From: Paenibacillus pini JCM 16418
GTDB lineage: Bacteria; Bacillota; Bacilli; Paenibacillales; Paenibacillaceae
Length of the DNA: 64,000 nt
Reading direction: 5' to 3'
Assembly: GCF_000576305.1 (NCBI RefSeq)
Contig: NZ_BAVZ01000001.1
Coordinates: forward strand, 62,001 to 126,000
Each line of letters begins with the position of its first letter. The first letter of the stretch is position 1. Below the pieces are notes generated by a model. That model did not search any database. It was not told the origin of the DNA and was given only the letters and a program-made list of their open reading frames with translations. Of this stretch, positions 45,429 to 53,981 are shown one piece after another. The translations under genes were made by a program, and so were the position numbers.

Positions 45429-47528
45429 ATGCAAGCAAGAGTAGAAGAGAGACGTACTATCAAGGCAGCCTTATCAGGGTTAACTATTTTTATTGCCATA
45501 TTTTTATTTCGCGGATTCATTTCAGAAATGTTTGGAAAAGATGGCTTCGAGCCCATGTATGTGCTTGTGGGTAGTGTCTGTGTAGCTATTAGTTTCGCTA
45601 TTTTCAGCCAAGGATGGCTTTTATTCTCTCATAAGTTATCGAGGCATAGGCTGTACACAGCGGCGTTATGTCTTTGTCTTGCTGTATTTAACTTAATGCA
45701 GATGTTTAGTTTTATGAACGTATCATTGTTCGGTATACATATGAGTCAGGATGATGCAGTATGGTTGCTGTTGATTACCCAGATATTAAGTGTGATCGGA
45801 ATTCTCATGATTTACAGTCTGAAAGATAAAATGGTGAGCGTGGCAAATAAGAGTATTGTGTTTATAACCACCTCTATATTGCTAGCGATGGGTGTTACTG
45901 CATTCTTATTCTGGCATGGTATGCTCCCCTCCTTGCTCGCGCAAGGGGATTTAAATATGCTTAAGAAGGCATGTGATGTAGGAGTTATTATGATCTGTCT
46001 CTCCGGGATGGGAGTCATCATGTACAGGGGACGCAAGGAGCGTGCTCCTTCTTTATTAATTATTATTAGAGCGCTAATATACTCGGCCCTTGGTCAGGCG
46101 CTAATGATGAATGCAGATCGTGTGCAGGATATTAACTATCTATTGGGCACTATAAGCTGTGGATTTGCCTATTATTTAGTACTTAAAGGTGTGTATCGGC
46201 TAACGATTGAAGATCCGTTTCGTGAACAACAACGAGTTGAAGCTAAGATGAATTATTTAGTATTTCATGATGATTTAACAGGGCTCCCTAATAAACGTCG
46301 TCTAACTCATCAGATAGAGAAGCTGATTCAATCTTCTCCAACTGGGATTGCAGGGGTTGTTGTTTTTAATGTAAACCGATTCAAAACTATTAATGATTCT
46401 CTGGGACACCAAGCGGGGGACAGGGTGTTACGCATAGTAGGAGATCGCTTAAAGCGTAATTCTTTACCTAAAGAAGAGGTATTTAGTATGGGAGGAGATG
46501 AATTTGCTCTCATTCTTCCATATTTAAACAGTATTGAGACGGGGATGAGTCGGGTTAGAGAATTAATGGAATTGTTCGAGACGCCCATTGTTATCGAAGA
46601 GTCCGATTATCACATTACATTGAGCGCTGGAATGGCCATTTATCCTTATGATGGTGATAAGGCTGAGCAATTGATTCAACATGCCGATACGGCAGTACAT
46701 CATGCCAAAGATTTTGGACTTGACGTCCGCCATTTCATACCATCAATGCAAATGAAAGCGAAAGAACGCCTCAAGCTTGAGAATGACCTACGTAAAGCTC
46801 TTGAACGTGGTGAGTTTCATTTAGAGTACCAACCGCTAATTAATCTAGAGACAAATGAACTAGTAGGTATGGAGGCACTGCTTCGCTGGAAGCATCCGAA
46901 GCGCGGTAACGTGCCGCCACAAGAGTTCATACCGTTGGCAGAAGAGAGTGGACTTATTGTGCCGCTGGGTGAGTGGGTTCTGCGCACGGCATGCATACAG
47001 AATAAAATGTGGCAAGAAGCGGGATATAAGCCGATTTGTGTTTCCATTAACTTATCGATGCGTCAGTTTATCCAGCCGCATTTGGCCGAGCAAATCGGAA
47101 TTATCTTGGCAGATATCGGTCTTGATCCAAAATATGTCGAACTTGAGATTACGGAGAGTATGACATTCGATAAAGAGACGGCATTTGATCAATTGAGACG
47201 TTTGAAGGACTTAGGTGTTTTTATTAGTATTGATGATTTTGGTACAGGTTATAGTTCACTTTATTATTTAAAAAGCTTACCTATTGATCGTCTTAAAATT
47301 GACCGTTCCTTTGTACATGAGGTTATGAGTGATCATAATGACGCGGCGATCGTTTCAACGATTACTTCCATGGCTCACCATTTACATCTTAAAGTGACTG
47401 CGGAGGGAGTGGAGAATGCTGAGCAACTTCATTTTTTGAGAGAACAACGTTGTCATGAGGGACAAGGTTATTTCTTCAGCAAACCGATATTACCAGAGGA
47501 GTTCGAAAAGAACTTTTTGGTTCACTGA
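45429..47528 (+). CDS. Membrane-bound GGDEF-EAL cyclic-di-GMP protein
   Basis: The 699-residue protein has about seven or eight N-terminal membrane segments (about 15-265), probably a sensory domain. A GGDEF domain follows (about 280-440, with an intact MGGDEFAL) and then an EAL domain (about 450-695). The EAL part contains EALLRWKHP, INLSMRQF, ELEITES, IDDFGTGYSSL and AEGVEN. Both catalytic motifs are intact, so it could make and degrade cyclic-di-GMP. No RxxD inhibitory site precedes the GGDEF motif. GGAGG lies 11 bases before the ATG. Confidence 0.92.
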   Translation: MQARVEERRTIKAALSGLTIFIAIFLFRGFISEMFGKDGFEPMYVLVGSVCVAISFAIFSQGWLLFSHKLSRHRLYTAALCLCLAVFNLMQMFSFMNVSLFGIHMSQDDAVWLLLITQILSVIGILMIYSLKDKMVSVANKSIVFITTSILLAMGVTAFLFWHGMLPSLLAQGDLNMLKKACDVGVIMICLSGMGVIMYRGRKERAPSLLIIIRALIYSALGQALMMNADRVQDINYLLGTISCGFAYYLVLKGVYRLTIEDPFREQQRVEAKMNYLVFHDDLTGLPNKRRLTHQIEKLIQSSPTGIAGVVVFNVNRFKTINDSLGHQAGDRVLRIVGDRLKRNSLPKEEVFSMGGDEFALILPYLNSIETGMSRVRELMELFETPIVIEESDYHITLSAGMAIYPYDGDKAEQLIQHADTAVHHAKDFGLDVRHFIPSMQMKAKERLKLENDLRKALERGEFHLEYQPLINLETNELVGMEALLRWKHPKRGNVPPQEFIPLAEESGLIVPLGEWVLRTACIQNKMWQEAGYKPICVSINLSMRQFIQPHLAEQIGIILADIGLDPKYVELEITESMTFDKETAFDQLRRLKDLGVFISIDDFGTGYSSLYYLKSLPIDRLKIDRSFVHEVMSDHNDAAIVSTITSMAHHLHLKVTAEGVENAEQLHFLREQRCHEGQGYFFSKPILPEEFEKNFLVH

Positions 47529-47570
47529 TGCATTATATTTAGATTCTCAGAATTTTTTTGAGGAGAAAGG

Positions 47571-47599
47571 TTGCAATTCATTCTCAACCATGGTATATT
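47571..47599 (+). promoter_or_regulatory. Promoter of the tRNA pair
   Basis: TTGCAA and TATATT with a 17-base spacer, 41 bases before the first tRNA. Confidence 0.65.
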
Positions 47600-47639
47600 A
47601 TTTCTTGTCTTCATAAGAGCGTTATTGTTCATAAGACGA

Positions 47640-47713
47640 CGGGACGTAGCTCAGCTTGGTAGAGCACCTGGTTTGGGACCAGGGGGTCGCATGTTCAAAT
47701 CGTGTCGTCCCGA
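47640..47713 (+). tRNA. tRNA-Pro (anticodon TGG)
   Basis: The acceptor arms CGGGACG and CGTCCCG pair, the anticodon loop TTTGGGA gives TGG, and the T loop reads GTTCAAATC. A73 is the discriminator base and CCA is not encoded. Confidence 0.95.
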
Positions 47714-47722
47714 TACGATAAC

Positions 47723-47796
47723 GCGGGTGTAGTTCAATGGTAGAACTTCAGCCTTCCAAGCTGATAGCGTGGGTTCGATTCCCATCACCCGCTCCA
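47723..47796 (+). tRNA. tRNA-Gly (anticodon TCC)
   Basis: The acceptor arms GCGGGTG and CACCCGC pair, the anticodon loop CTTCCAA gives TCC, and the T loop is GTTCGATTC. The 3' CCA is encoded (47794-47796). Confidence 0.95.
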
Positions 47797-47874
47797 ATTA
47801 TTAAATTCAAACCTTGCCTCTGGTAAGTTTTTTTGTTGCAATAGGATTTAATTTGCTGAAATCAGCGTTGCAAA

Positions 47875-47901
47875 AAAGCCCCAAATTAATTTGGGGCTTT
47901 C
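47875..47901. terminator. Bidirectional terminator between the tRNAs and a small reverse gene
   Basis: AAAGCCCCAAATT pairs perfectly with AATTTGGGGCTTT. It is A-flanked on the left and T-rich on the right, so it can end the tRNA transcript and the reverse-strand microprotein transcript. Confidence 0.85.
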
Positions 47902-47946
47902 ATTCTGTCTATATCCTATGTGAAAGCTCTTTGAACACACAAATTC

Positions 47947-48027
47947 TTAGCGACGGCGTCTTCCGCCGAAGAATCCCAAAGCGCCTAGAATGACAATAAT
48001 AATAATAATCCACATTAATGTACTCAT
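47947..48027 (-). CDS. Single-pass membrane microprotein (26 aa)
   Basis: AAAGGAG lies nine bases before ATG 48027-48025 on the reverse strand. The 26-residue product is MSTLMW, a run of isoleucines and other hydrophobic residues (IIIIIVILGALGFF), then GG and four arginines. It is a single membrane helix with a positively charged inner end. A perfect ribosome binding site and a dedicated terminator support expression. I do not know a named family; similar tiny proteins are common in spore-formers and often act on membrane complexes. Confidence 0.7.
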   Translation of the reverse strand: MSTLMWIIIIIVILGALGFFGGRRRR

Positions 48028-48196
48028 GATATCAACTCCTTTTTTTAACTTATTTCTCAGCTGTTCATTATTACCCACATAAATGAGAAATGAACAACAA
48101 GAATGAGGAGTTGGAAAACATTATGTTATTATTATAAAGTGATTCTTATACTAATTTTTAGCCATTGGTACTAGAGTGAATACGAGGTGAAATCTG

Positions 48197-49159
48197 ATGT
48201 CTAAAATTGATAATATGATGGCGATTCTGTGGATGTTAAATTCAGGAAGTAAAATTACCGCAAAACAAATATCTGAAAAGTTAGAGATTAATATTAGGAC
48301 TGTATACCGTTATATGGATGCACTTTCTGTCAGTGGTGTGCCGATTATATCTGACACAGGTCATAATGGGGGGTATACCCTGTTAAATCATTTTATTGAA
48401 AGCCCTCTTTTTTTTGATGTTGATGAGCAAACTGCATTACTTCATGCTGCTGTGTTTGCAAAAGAAGCTGGTTATTTTTTAAGCGAGGCATTAAACAGAG
48501 CGACATCGAAGTTACAAATGTATTCAAATCAAGAGCAGGAAAGATTGCTCAAGCAACACTTAGAAGGACTTGAAGTAATAAATCCAATTGGGAGATCCTC
48601 TATAGAGCCAATATTACAGGAATTGGAGCAAGGTAGAGTAAACGAAGCTTCTGTCGAAATCGAATATCGTACAAGTCGTGAAGAGCAATCCAAGCGAAGG
48701 ATTATTGATCCATATGGAATGATTTATTGGAACAATAACTGGTATGTCATTGCATTTTGTCATCTAAGGAGTGAAATCCGTAGTTTTAGAGTGGGGAGAA
48801 TTAGCGGTATTATTCAAACCGAAATTACCTTCAACCGTCCAACGTTTTTTTCAGCGGGTGAATTTTTTATGAATACCTTACTTCCAGAAGTAGAAGGTAA
48901 GCAAGGACTTATCCCTTTAGTTATTTGTGGTAAAACAAGTGCGCTGGATAACTTATGCCAGCATTGGTTTTTAGGACATCATTTCAAAGAGCGGACTTCA
49001 AAGGAAGTGACATTTCTGCTAGAAGAAGAAGCAATTCATACATATATACCGTATTTACTATTACCCTATGGCAAATCTATTCAAGTTATTGAACCCGTCA
49101 GTTTGAAGCAAAAACTTATTGAAGTTCTATATGACTTAATTCATTATTATCAAATTTAA
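48197..49159 (+). CDS. WYL-domain HTH transcriptional regulator (YafY type)
   Basis: The 320-residue protein has an N-terminal winged-helix HTH (about 1-60: MMAILWMLNSGSKITAKQISEKLEINIRTVYRYMDALSVSGVPI, then GGYTLL). A central WYL domain follows (about 140-215: IEYRTSREEQSKRRIIDPYGMIYWNNNWYVIAFCHLRSEIRSFRVGRI) and a C-terminal WCX-like extension. Such regulators respond to small nucleic acids or other ligands. The next gene, a DJ-1/PfpI-family protein, is separated by a terminator but is co-directional and may be its target. Confidence 0.87.
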   Translation: MSKIDNMMAILWMLNSGSKITAKQISEKLEINIRTVYRYMDALSVSGVPIISDTGHNGGYTLLNHFIESPLFFDVDEQTALLHAAVFAKEAGYFLSEALNRATSKLQMYSNQEQERLLKQHLEGLEVINPIGRSSIEPILQELEQGRVNEASVEIEYRTSREEQSKRRIIDPYGMIYWNNNWYVIAFCHLRSEIRSFRVGRISGIIQTEITFNRPTFFSAGEFFMNTLLPEVEGKQGLIPLVICGKTSALDNLCQHWFLGHHFKERTSKEVTFLLEEEAIHTYIPYLLLPYGKSIQVIEPVSLKQKLIEVLYDLIHYYQI

Positions 49160-49197
49160 AAACTTTACTGACGGTAGATGTCAGTAAAGTTTTTTTA
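49158..49197 (+). terminator. Terminator after the WYL regulator gene
   Basis: AAAAACTTTACTGAC pairs with GTCAGTAAAGTTTTT. Confidence 0.9.
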
Positions 49198-49245
49198 TAC
49201 TAAAGTATATCGACTAATTATAAAAAGAAAAGGAGTGTGTATGTT

Positions 49246-49874
49246 ATGCATACTAAAAAAGTGTATCTTTATATATTTGATACGATGTCAGACTGGGAGG
49301 TGGGTTATTTAATAGCTGAACTAAACTCGGGAGGTATTTTAAAAAAGAATTAGCTCCTTTAGAGGTAATTGCAGTAGGCGTTGATAAAAATTCGGTTACT
49401 ACAATGGGTGGACTTAAAGTCCTACCAAGTCTTTCGGTTGATGAGTGTATTTTGCAAAGTACTGATGTTTTAGTTCTTCCAGGGGGAAATACTTGGACGG
49501 AAGCAATTCACGAACCTATATTAAAAAAAGCTTCTACATCTTTAAAAGAAGGAGCTGTTGTTGCGGCGATTTGTGGTGCAACAATGGGACTTGCAAAGAT
49601 GGGATTGCTGGACTCAAGAAGGCATACAAGCAACAATTTAGAATATATGAAAATGATTTGTCCCCATTATATTGGAGAATCCTATTATGAAATGGAGCCA
49701 GCAGTAACGGACGGGAATTTAGTTACTGCATCAGGAATAGCTCCGTTGGAATTTACGATGCATGTATTGAAGGTGCTAGATGTATTTGCGCCAGAAACTT
49801 TACAATCATGGTTTAATCTTTATCAGACCCATGAACCAAGATACTTCTTCGAGTTAATGAGTACGATTAAATAG
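49246..49874 (+). pseudogene. DJ-1/PfpI-family glutamine-amidotransferase-like protein, single-base frameshift near 49335
   Basis: ATG 49246, ten bases after AGGAG, opens MHTKKVYLYIFDTMSDWEVGYLIAELNSG and then stops at 49351-49353. The continuing frame reads RYFKKELAPLEVIAVGVDKNSVTTMGG...VLVLPGGNTWTEAI...VAAICGATMGLAKMGLLDSR, with the nucleophile-elbow cysteine in AICGATMG. One base lost at CTCGGGAGGTATT explains the break. The repaired protein would have about 209 residues, normal for the family. Members are proteases, hydratases or stress proteins. It could be a true pseudogene, but the same kind of error recurs in the window. Confidence 0.8.
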
Positions 49875-50364
49875 CTGATGTAGCGTATTTAGGGCGATAT
49901 CTAAGGTGATTTTATTGGATACTTCATAGGCTAAAATCTCATTCGTTTCCGCAAGGTTGAATTCATGAGGATCATGTACATCTTTAGATGTATTTGTAGG
50001 TTGATCGTATATTGATACGGACTTTTCAAAAGCTAAGAAATTTGATAATATAACCATAAGTGTTGCATCAGATTCGCTAATTTGGTGATCTTGCAGGGCT
50101 ATGCATTTTATTCTTATGAAAAAAGAGGTAACCACACCGCCGATGAAGTAAGCCAACTATTCTCTGGAACTGCATGTTTGTGAACGGGCAGTCTCTACGT
50201 AAAGTAGGGGAGAGGATAGCTGTGTCCAATTCAGATGATACGTGTGTAAAGCTTTTGCGTCTAAAATAGGCGGGAACATGCTTTATTTCACCGTATAGCG
50301 CTTGTGGTACAACAATTTTGTTGTCCCTGCTTTTTCTGATATACACATCCATCATTCAACCCTA
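49875..50364. other. Region with no convincing gene; possible decayed reverse-strand coding sequence
   Basis: Two overlapping reverse-strand frames (49854-50156 and 50077-50355) have fairly protein-like composition, for example ISESDATLMVILSNFLAFEKSV and MDVYIRKSRDNKIVVPQALYGE. Neither has a good ribosome binding site, one runs into the DJ-1 gene, and joining them would need an added base rather than a lost one. I recognise no family. This may be a gene remnant. Confidence 0.35.
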
Positions 50365-50391
50365 CCGTAGGCCGTCTGCCTGCGGTTTTTT
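50365..50391 (+). terminator. Rho-independent terminator
   Basis: CCGTAGGC pairs with GCCTGCGG (one G-T pair), followed by six Ts. Confidence 0.8.
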
Positions 50392-50464
50392 GTATTCAAA
50401 AAAAGGCTCAAATTCATAATAAGTGCTTGGATAAAATAGAAATAAACGCTGATCGTATCGGAGA

Positions 50465-50577
50465 GGATGGTATTGTCTTGGAGAAGCGTAGCGGTCGCCT
50501 TTGCCCCTGAATTTTCTCCGCATAGAGCGGTAGATTTAAAATTTGGGGGCAACAGCGATCGGAAGGACAATCCATCC
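50465..50577. repeat. Large imperfect palindromic element (REP/MITE-like)
   Basis: GGATGGTATTGTC (50465-50477) faces GACAATCCATCC (50566-50577). CGGTCGCCTTTGCCCC...AATTTT (50492-50515) faces AAAATTTGGGGGCAACAGCGATCG (50538-50561). The centre is a small CCGC-ATAGA-GCGG hairpin. The 9-mer GCGTAGCGG occurs at 50486 and again at 50578. The element is GC-richer than its surroundings and encodes no protein. Confidence 0.7.
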
Positions 50578-50656
50578 GCGTAGCGGACGCTCATCAACTT
50601 GATACATGTATCAAGCACTGATTGTGGTATTGAGCTTTAAAAAAGGGTGATGACTT

Positions 50657-52505
50657 ATGAAAACGATCGTGCGAGGAACCGAATTAGCTAAGGATTGGAA
50701 TGGGAAAACCTGCTTTGAGCAGGTCCATATTGAGATCTACGAAGGTGAACGTTTAGCATTATTCGCGGAAAATGGGGCAGGGAAGACAACACTATTGCAG
50801 ATGCTGATCGGGCAATTAGAGCCGGACCAAGGCACTGTTGAGCGAAGGCTGCCACTTACGCAATGGGGATATATGAAGCAAACCGCTGATTTAGAAATGG
50901 AACTTACAACGCTTGAACCGCTGGCTATGACAGTGGAGAGTTATGGCAGATCAAGAGCAGAATGAAGCAGTTGGAGCTTGAGATGAGTACTGCTTCCTCT
51001 AACGACAGTACGAAGCTTATTGAGAATTATGGACAATTGCTCGAAAGATATGAAGTATTGAATGGGTTTGAGTGGGAGACGGATGTTGAGAAGCATTTAA
51101 CGAAACTCCATGTAGGTACAGAGCTATGGGATCGTCCATTCGCCGATTTGAGTGGTGGCCAGAAAACGAAAGTGAGGCTGGCTTCACTTTTACTTCAACG
51201 TCCTGCCTTTCTGCTCTTAGATGAACCGACAAACCATTTGGATGAGGAAAGCATGGGCTGGCTTGAGGATTGGCTGAACAGATATGAAGGAACGGTGCTG
51301 CTGGTATCTCATGACAGAACTTTTCTAGACCGGGTCGTCACGGGGATTTGTGAGTTAACGTCCAATGGGCTGAAAAAGTATAAGGGTGGATATTCAGATT
51401 ATCGCCGTGAAAAAGAGCGGGAGCTACGCGAGCAAGAGGTGCTCTATAAGAAGCAGAAGCAAGCCAAAGAAGCACTTGAGGAATCGATCCGTAGATATCA
51501 GGAGTGGTTTGTTCAGGCTGAACGGTCGGCTAGTACGAACAATGAAGTGAAAATAACGACTAGCTTTTACAAAGCGAAGGCTTTGAAGAATATCTCCAGA
51601 TACCATGCTAAGCAAAAAGAGCTGGAGAGGCTCGAAAGTGTAAGTGTACAGAAACCGAGGGACGGAGCGAAGCTCAATATGAAGCTGACCGAAGGCAGTT
51701 TCACTGCTCGGGTTTTGCTGAGGCTGGAAGATGTAAGCTTCGGATATGATGATCAGCAGCCATTGTTTGATCAGCTACATCTGACTCTATCTCGAGGAGA
51801 CCGCCTAGCGGTCAGAGGGGCTAACGGAGCGGGAAAATCAACGCTTCTCAAATTATTACTTGGACAGCAGGAGCCATACGAAGGAAGGGTATGGCAACAT
51901 CCGATGCTGAACATCGGATATTTCTCACAAGAATTAGAAGGGCTAAGAGAAGAGGAAACCTTGTTAGATAGCTTGCTACGTCTTCCGTCCATGACAGAGA
52001 CGCATGCAAGGACGATTCTCGGCTGTTTTCTATTTTCGCGAGAAGCGGTCTTCAAGAAAATTGGCGATCTCAGCATGGGTGAGAAATGTAGGGCGGCCTT
52101 TATTCAGCTGTATTTCAGCGGAGCCAATTTGTTAGTGCTGGATGAACCGACGAATTATCTGGATATTACGACGCGAGAAGTCATTGAGGATGCGCTTGGA
52201 GCATACCCGGGGGCACTCGTGGTCGTCTCACACGACCGTATGCTGATTCGTAAGCTAGCAGGGAGGTTGCTTACGCTTTCAGCCGAAGAGAAGCCGCAGA
52301 TTTTCGAAGGAACGGTAGAGGAAGAAGAGCAACAAATCATCAGACATAAGGGAATGCTTAAAGAAGATGCATCTCTAGAAAATGTACGACTTGAGATCGA
52401 GTTTGAGGTCGCCAGATACTGAGTGAGGATTCTGGAGATGAAGAAAAGAATAATGAGAGAATACAGGAAATCCGCAAATTAAGAAGGAAACTTGAAAGTC
52501 TATAA
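50657..52505 (+). pseudogene. ABC-F family ATPase (ribosomal-protection type), two single-base frameshifts
   Basis: Three frame segments form one ABC-F protein of about 615 residues. The first ATPase domain has Walker A FAENGAGKTTLL (Ala replaces the usual Gly), LSGGQKTKVRLA and FLLLDEPTNHLD. An Arg/Lys-rich linker helix pair follows (KQKQAKEALEESIRRYQEWF). The second domain has RGANGAGKSTLLKLLLG, LSMGEKCRAAF and LLVLDEPTNYLD. Breaks lie near 50955 (before MKQLELEM) and 52418, after which the tail LSEDSGDEEKNNERIQEIRKLRRKLESL runs to TAA 52503-52505. Each fits one lost base. ABC-F proteins free stalled or drug-bound ribosomes; the similarity is to Msr/Vga-like resistance factors, not proven. 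Confidence 0.82.
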
Positions 52506-52531
52506 TCCATGAAGCGAATGTCCCCCGAGAC

Positions 52532-52560
52532 TTGCCAGTACAGCGAAATTTGCATATAAT
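52532..52560 (+). promoter_or_regulatory. Sigma-A promoter of pheST
   Basis: TTGCCA and TATAAT with a 17-base spacer, upstream of the T-box leader. Confidence 0.85.
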
Positions 52561-52589
52561 AATGGTCTATAGTAACTATTTATTAAAAT

Positions 52590-52880
52590 GCCATGATGGA
52601 GATAAGTAAGCAGTACATCTTTACAGGGAGGAAGCGCCTTAGATTGAGAGCGATTCTACTGAAACAGACTGCCGAAATTCCCTCCGGAGCAGTTCCTTGA
52701 ACCGTTTCGCCGCGTTATATTCATATGAAGACGTAGCGAGATATGATTAGAGGATACCGGTTCTCGAGCCGTTATTTCGATTTGAGTGAGAAATATGGGC
52801 CTTCTAGGGAAGGCATGTTTTTCTAACAAGGGTGGTACCACGGTCTTTTCGTCCCTTTCCGGGAGAGAAGGCCTTTTTTA
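52590..52880 (+). promoter_or_regulatory. T-box riboswitch of pheST
   Basis: The T-box core GGGTGGTACCACGG is at 52830-52843. It is followed by a terminator with TCTTTTCGTCCC and GGGAGAGAAGGCC arms and a T run ending near 52880. A TTC triplet at 52761-52763, in ACCGG-TTC-TCG, is a plausible Phe specifier. Uncharged tRNA-Phe would promote readthrough. Confidence 0.92.
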
Positions 52881-52922
52881 TTTGGCTAAGAGCTTGTATA
52901 TGATGAAGGAGGCAGTATACCG

Positions 52923-53957
52923 ATGAAAGAAAAGCTGCAAGCATTAAGAGAAGAAGCACTGGCTCATTTGCGTGATGTAGCGGATGTGCAGGTTCTGAAT
53001 GATCTGCGTGTTAAGTATTTAGGTAAAAAGGGAGCTTTAACAGAAATTTTGCGAGGCATGGGTTCGCTTAGTGCTGAGGAACGCCCAGTTATAGGTCAAG
53101 TCGGCAACGAGGTTCGTGGTGCGATTGAAGAAGTCATTGATGCGAAGCAACAGGAATTCCAAAAGGCTGAAACTGCGCAGCGCCTGCAAGCTGAGAAGGT
53201 GGATGTAACCCTTCCTGGCCGCAAAATGACACAAGGCGGTATTCATCCGTTGAACAAGGTTATTCAGGATATCGAAGAAATCTTTATCGGTATGGGCTAT
53301 CAAATTGCAGAAGGACCTGAAGTTGAAACGGATTATTTTAACTTCGAGGCATTGAATCTGCCTAAGAACCATCCAGCACGGGATATGCAGGATACATTTT
53401 ACATTACAGAAGAGCTATTGATGCGTACGCAAACGTCACCTGTACAGGTGCGTACAATGCAAAGCATGCAAGGTGAAGTTCCTGTGAAGATCATTTGTCC
53501 GGGTAAAGTATACCGCCGTGATGATGATGACGCGACTCACTCTTTCCAATTCAACCAAATCGAAGGCCTTGTCATTGGCGAAAATATCCGCATGAGTGAC
53601 CTAAAGGGAACGCTTCTTCAATTCATGCAGGAGATGTTCGGACCGGATACGCAAATTCGCCTTCGCCCAAGCTTCTTCCCGTTCACAGAGCCAAGTGCTG
53701 AAGTTGATGTTACTTGTGTGAAATGCGGCGGCAACGGCTGCCGGATCTGTAAACAGAGCGGATGGCTTGAAATTCTCGGCTGCGGTATGGTGCATCCTAA
53801 GGTGCTTGAAATGGGTGGCTATGACCCTGAGAAATATAGCGGATTTGCCTTTGGTATGGGTGTAGAACGCATTGCGATGCTGAAATATGGTATTGACGAT
53901 ATTCGTCATTTTTACAATAGTGATATGGCTTTCTTGAAACAATTCGCAACGATCTAA
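52923..53957 (+). CDS. pheS: Phenylalanine-tRNA ligase alpha subunit
   Basis: The 344-residue protein has an N-terminal tRNA-binding coiled coil (about 1-90) and a class II catalytic core: [41 protein letters not shown], motif 2 [30 protein letters not shown] and motif 3 [18 protein letters not shown]. With the beta subunit it charges tRNA-Phe. GGAGG precedes the ATG by nine bases. Expression is under T-box control. Confidence 0.97.
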   Translation: MKEKLQALREEALAHLRDVADVQVLNDLRVKYLGKKGALTEILRGMGSLSAEERPVIGQVGNEVRGAIEEVIDAKQQEFQKAETAQRLQAEKVDVTLPGRKMTQGGIHPLNKVIQDIEEIFIGMGYQIAEGPEVETDYFNFEALNLPKNHPARDMQDTFYITEELLMRTQTSPVQVRTMQSMQGEVPVKIICPGKVYRRDDDDATHSFQFNQIEGLVIGENIRMSDLKGTLLQFMQEMFGPDTQIRLRPSFFPFTEPSAEVDVTCVKCGGNGCRICKQSGWLEILGCGMVHPKVLEMGGYDPEKYSGFAFGMGVERIAMLKYGIDDIRHFYNSDMAFLKQFATI

Positions 53958-53981
53958 TCTAAGTAGAAGGAAGGGAATTCC

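Noticed and set aside
49854..50355. Two overlapping reverse-strand frames as one frameshifted gene.
   Set aside because: No ribosome binding site, no family recognised, overlap with the DJ-1 gene, and the shift would need an extra base, unlike all other breaks in the window.
50352..50618. Reverse-strand frame of 88 residues over the palindromic element.
   Set aside because: It is created by the inverted repeat and has no credible start site.
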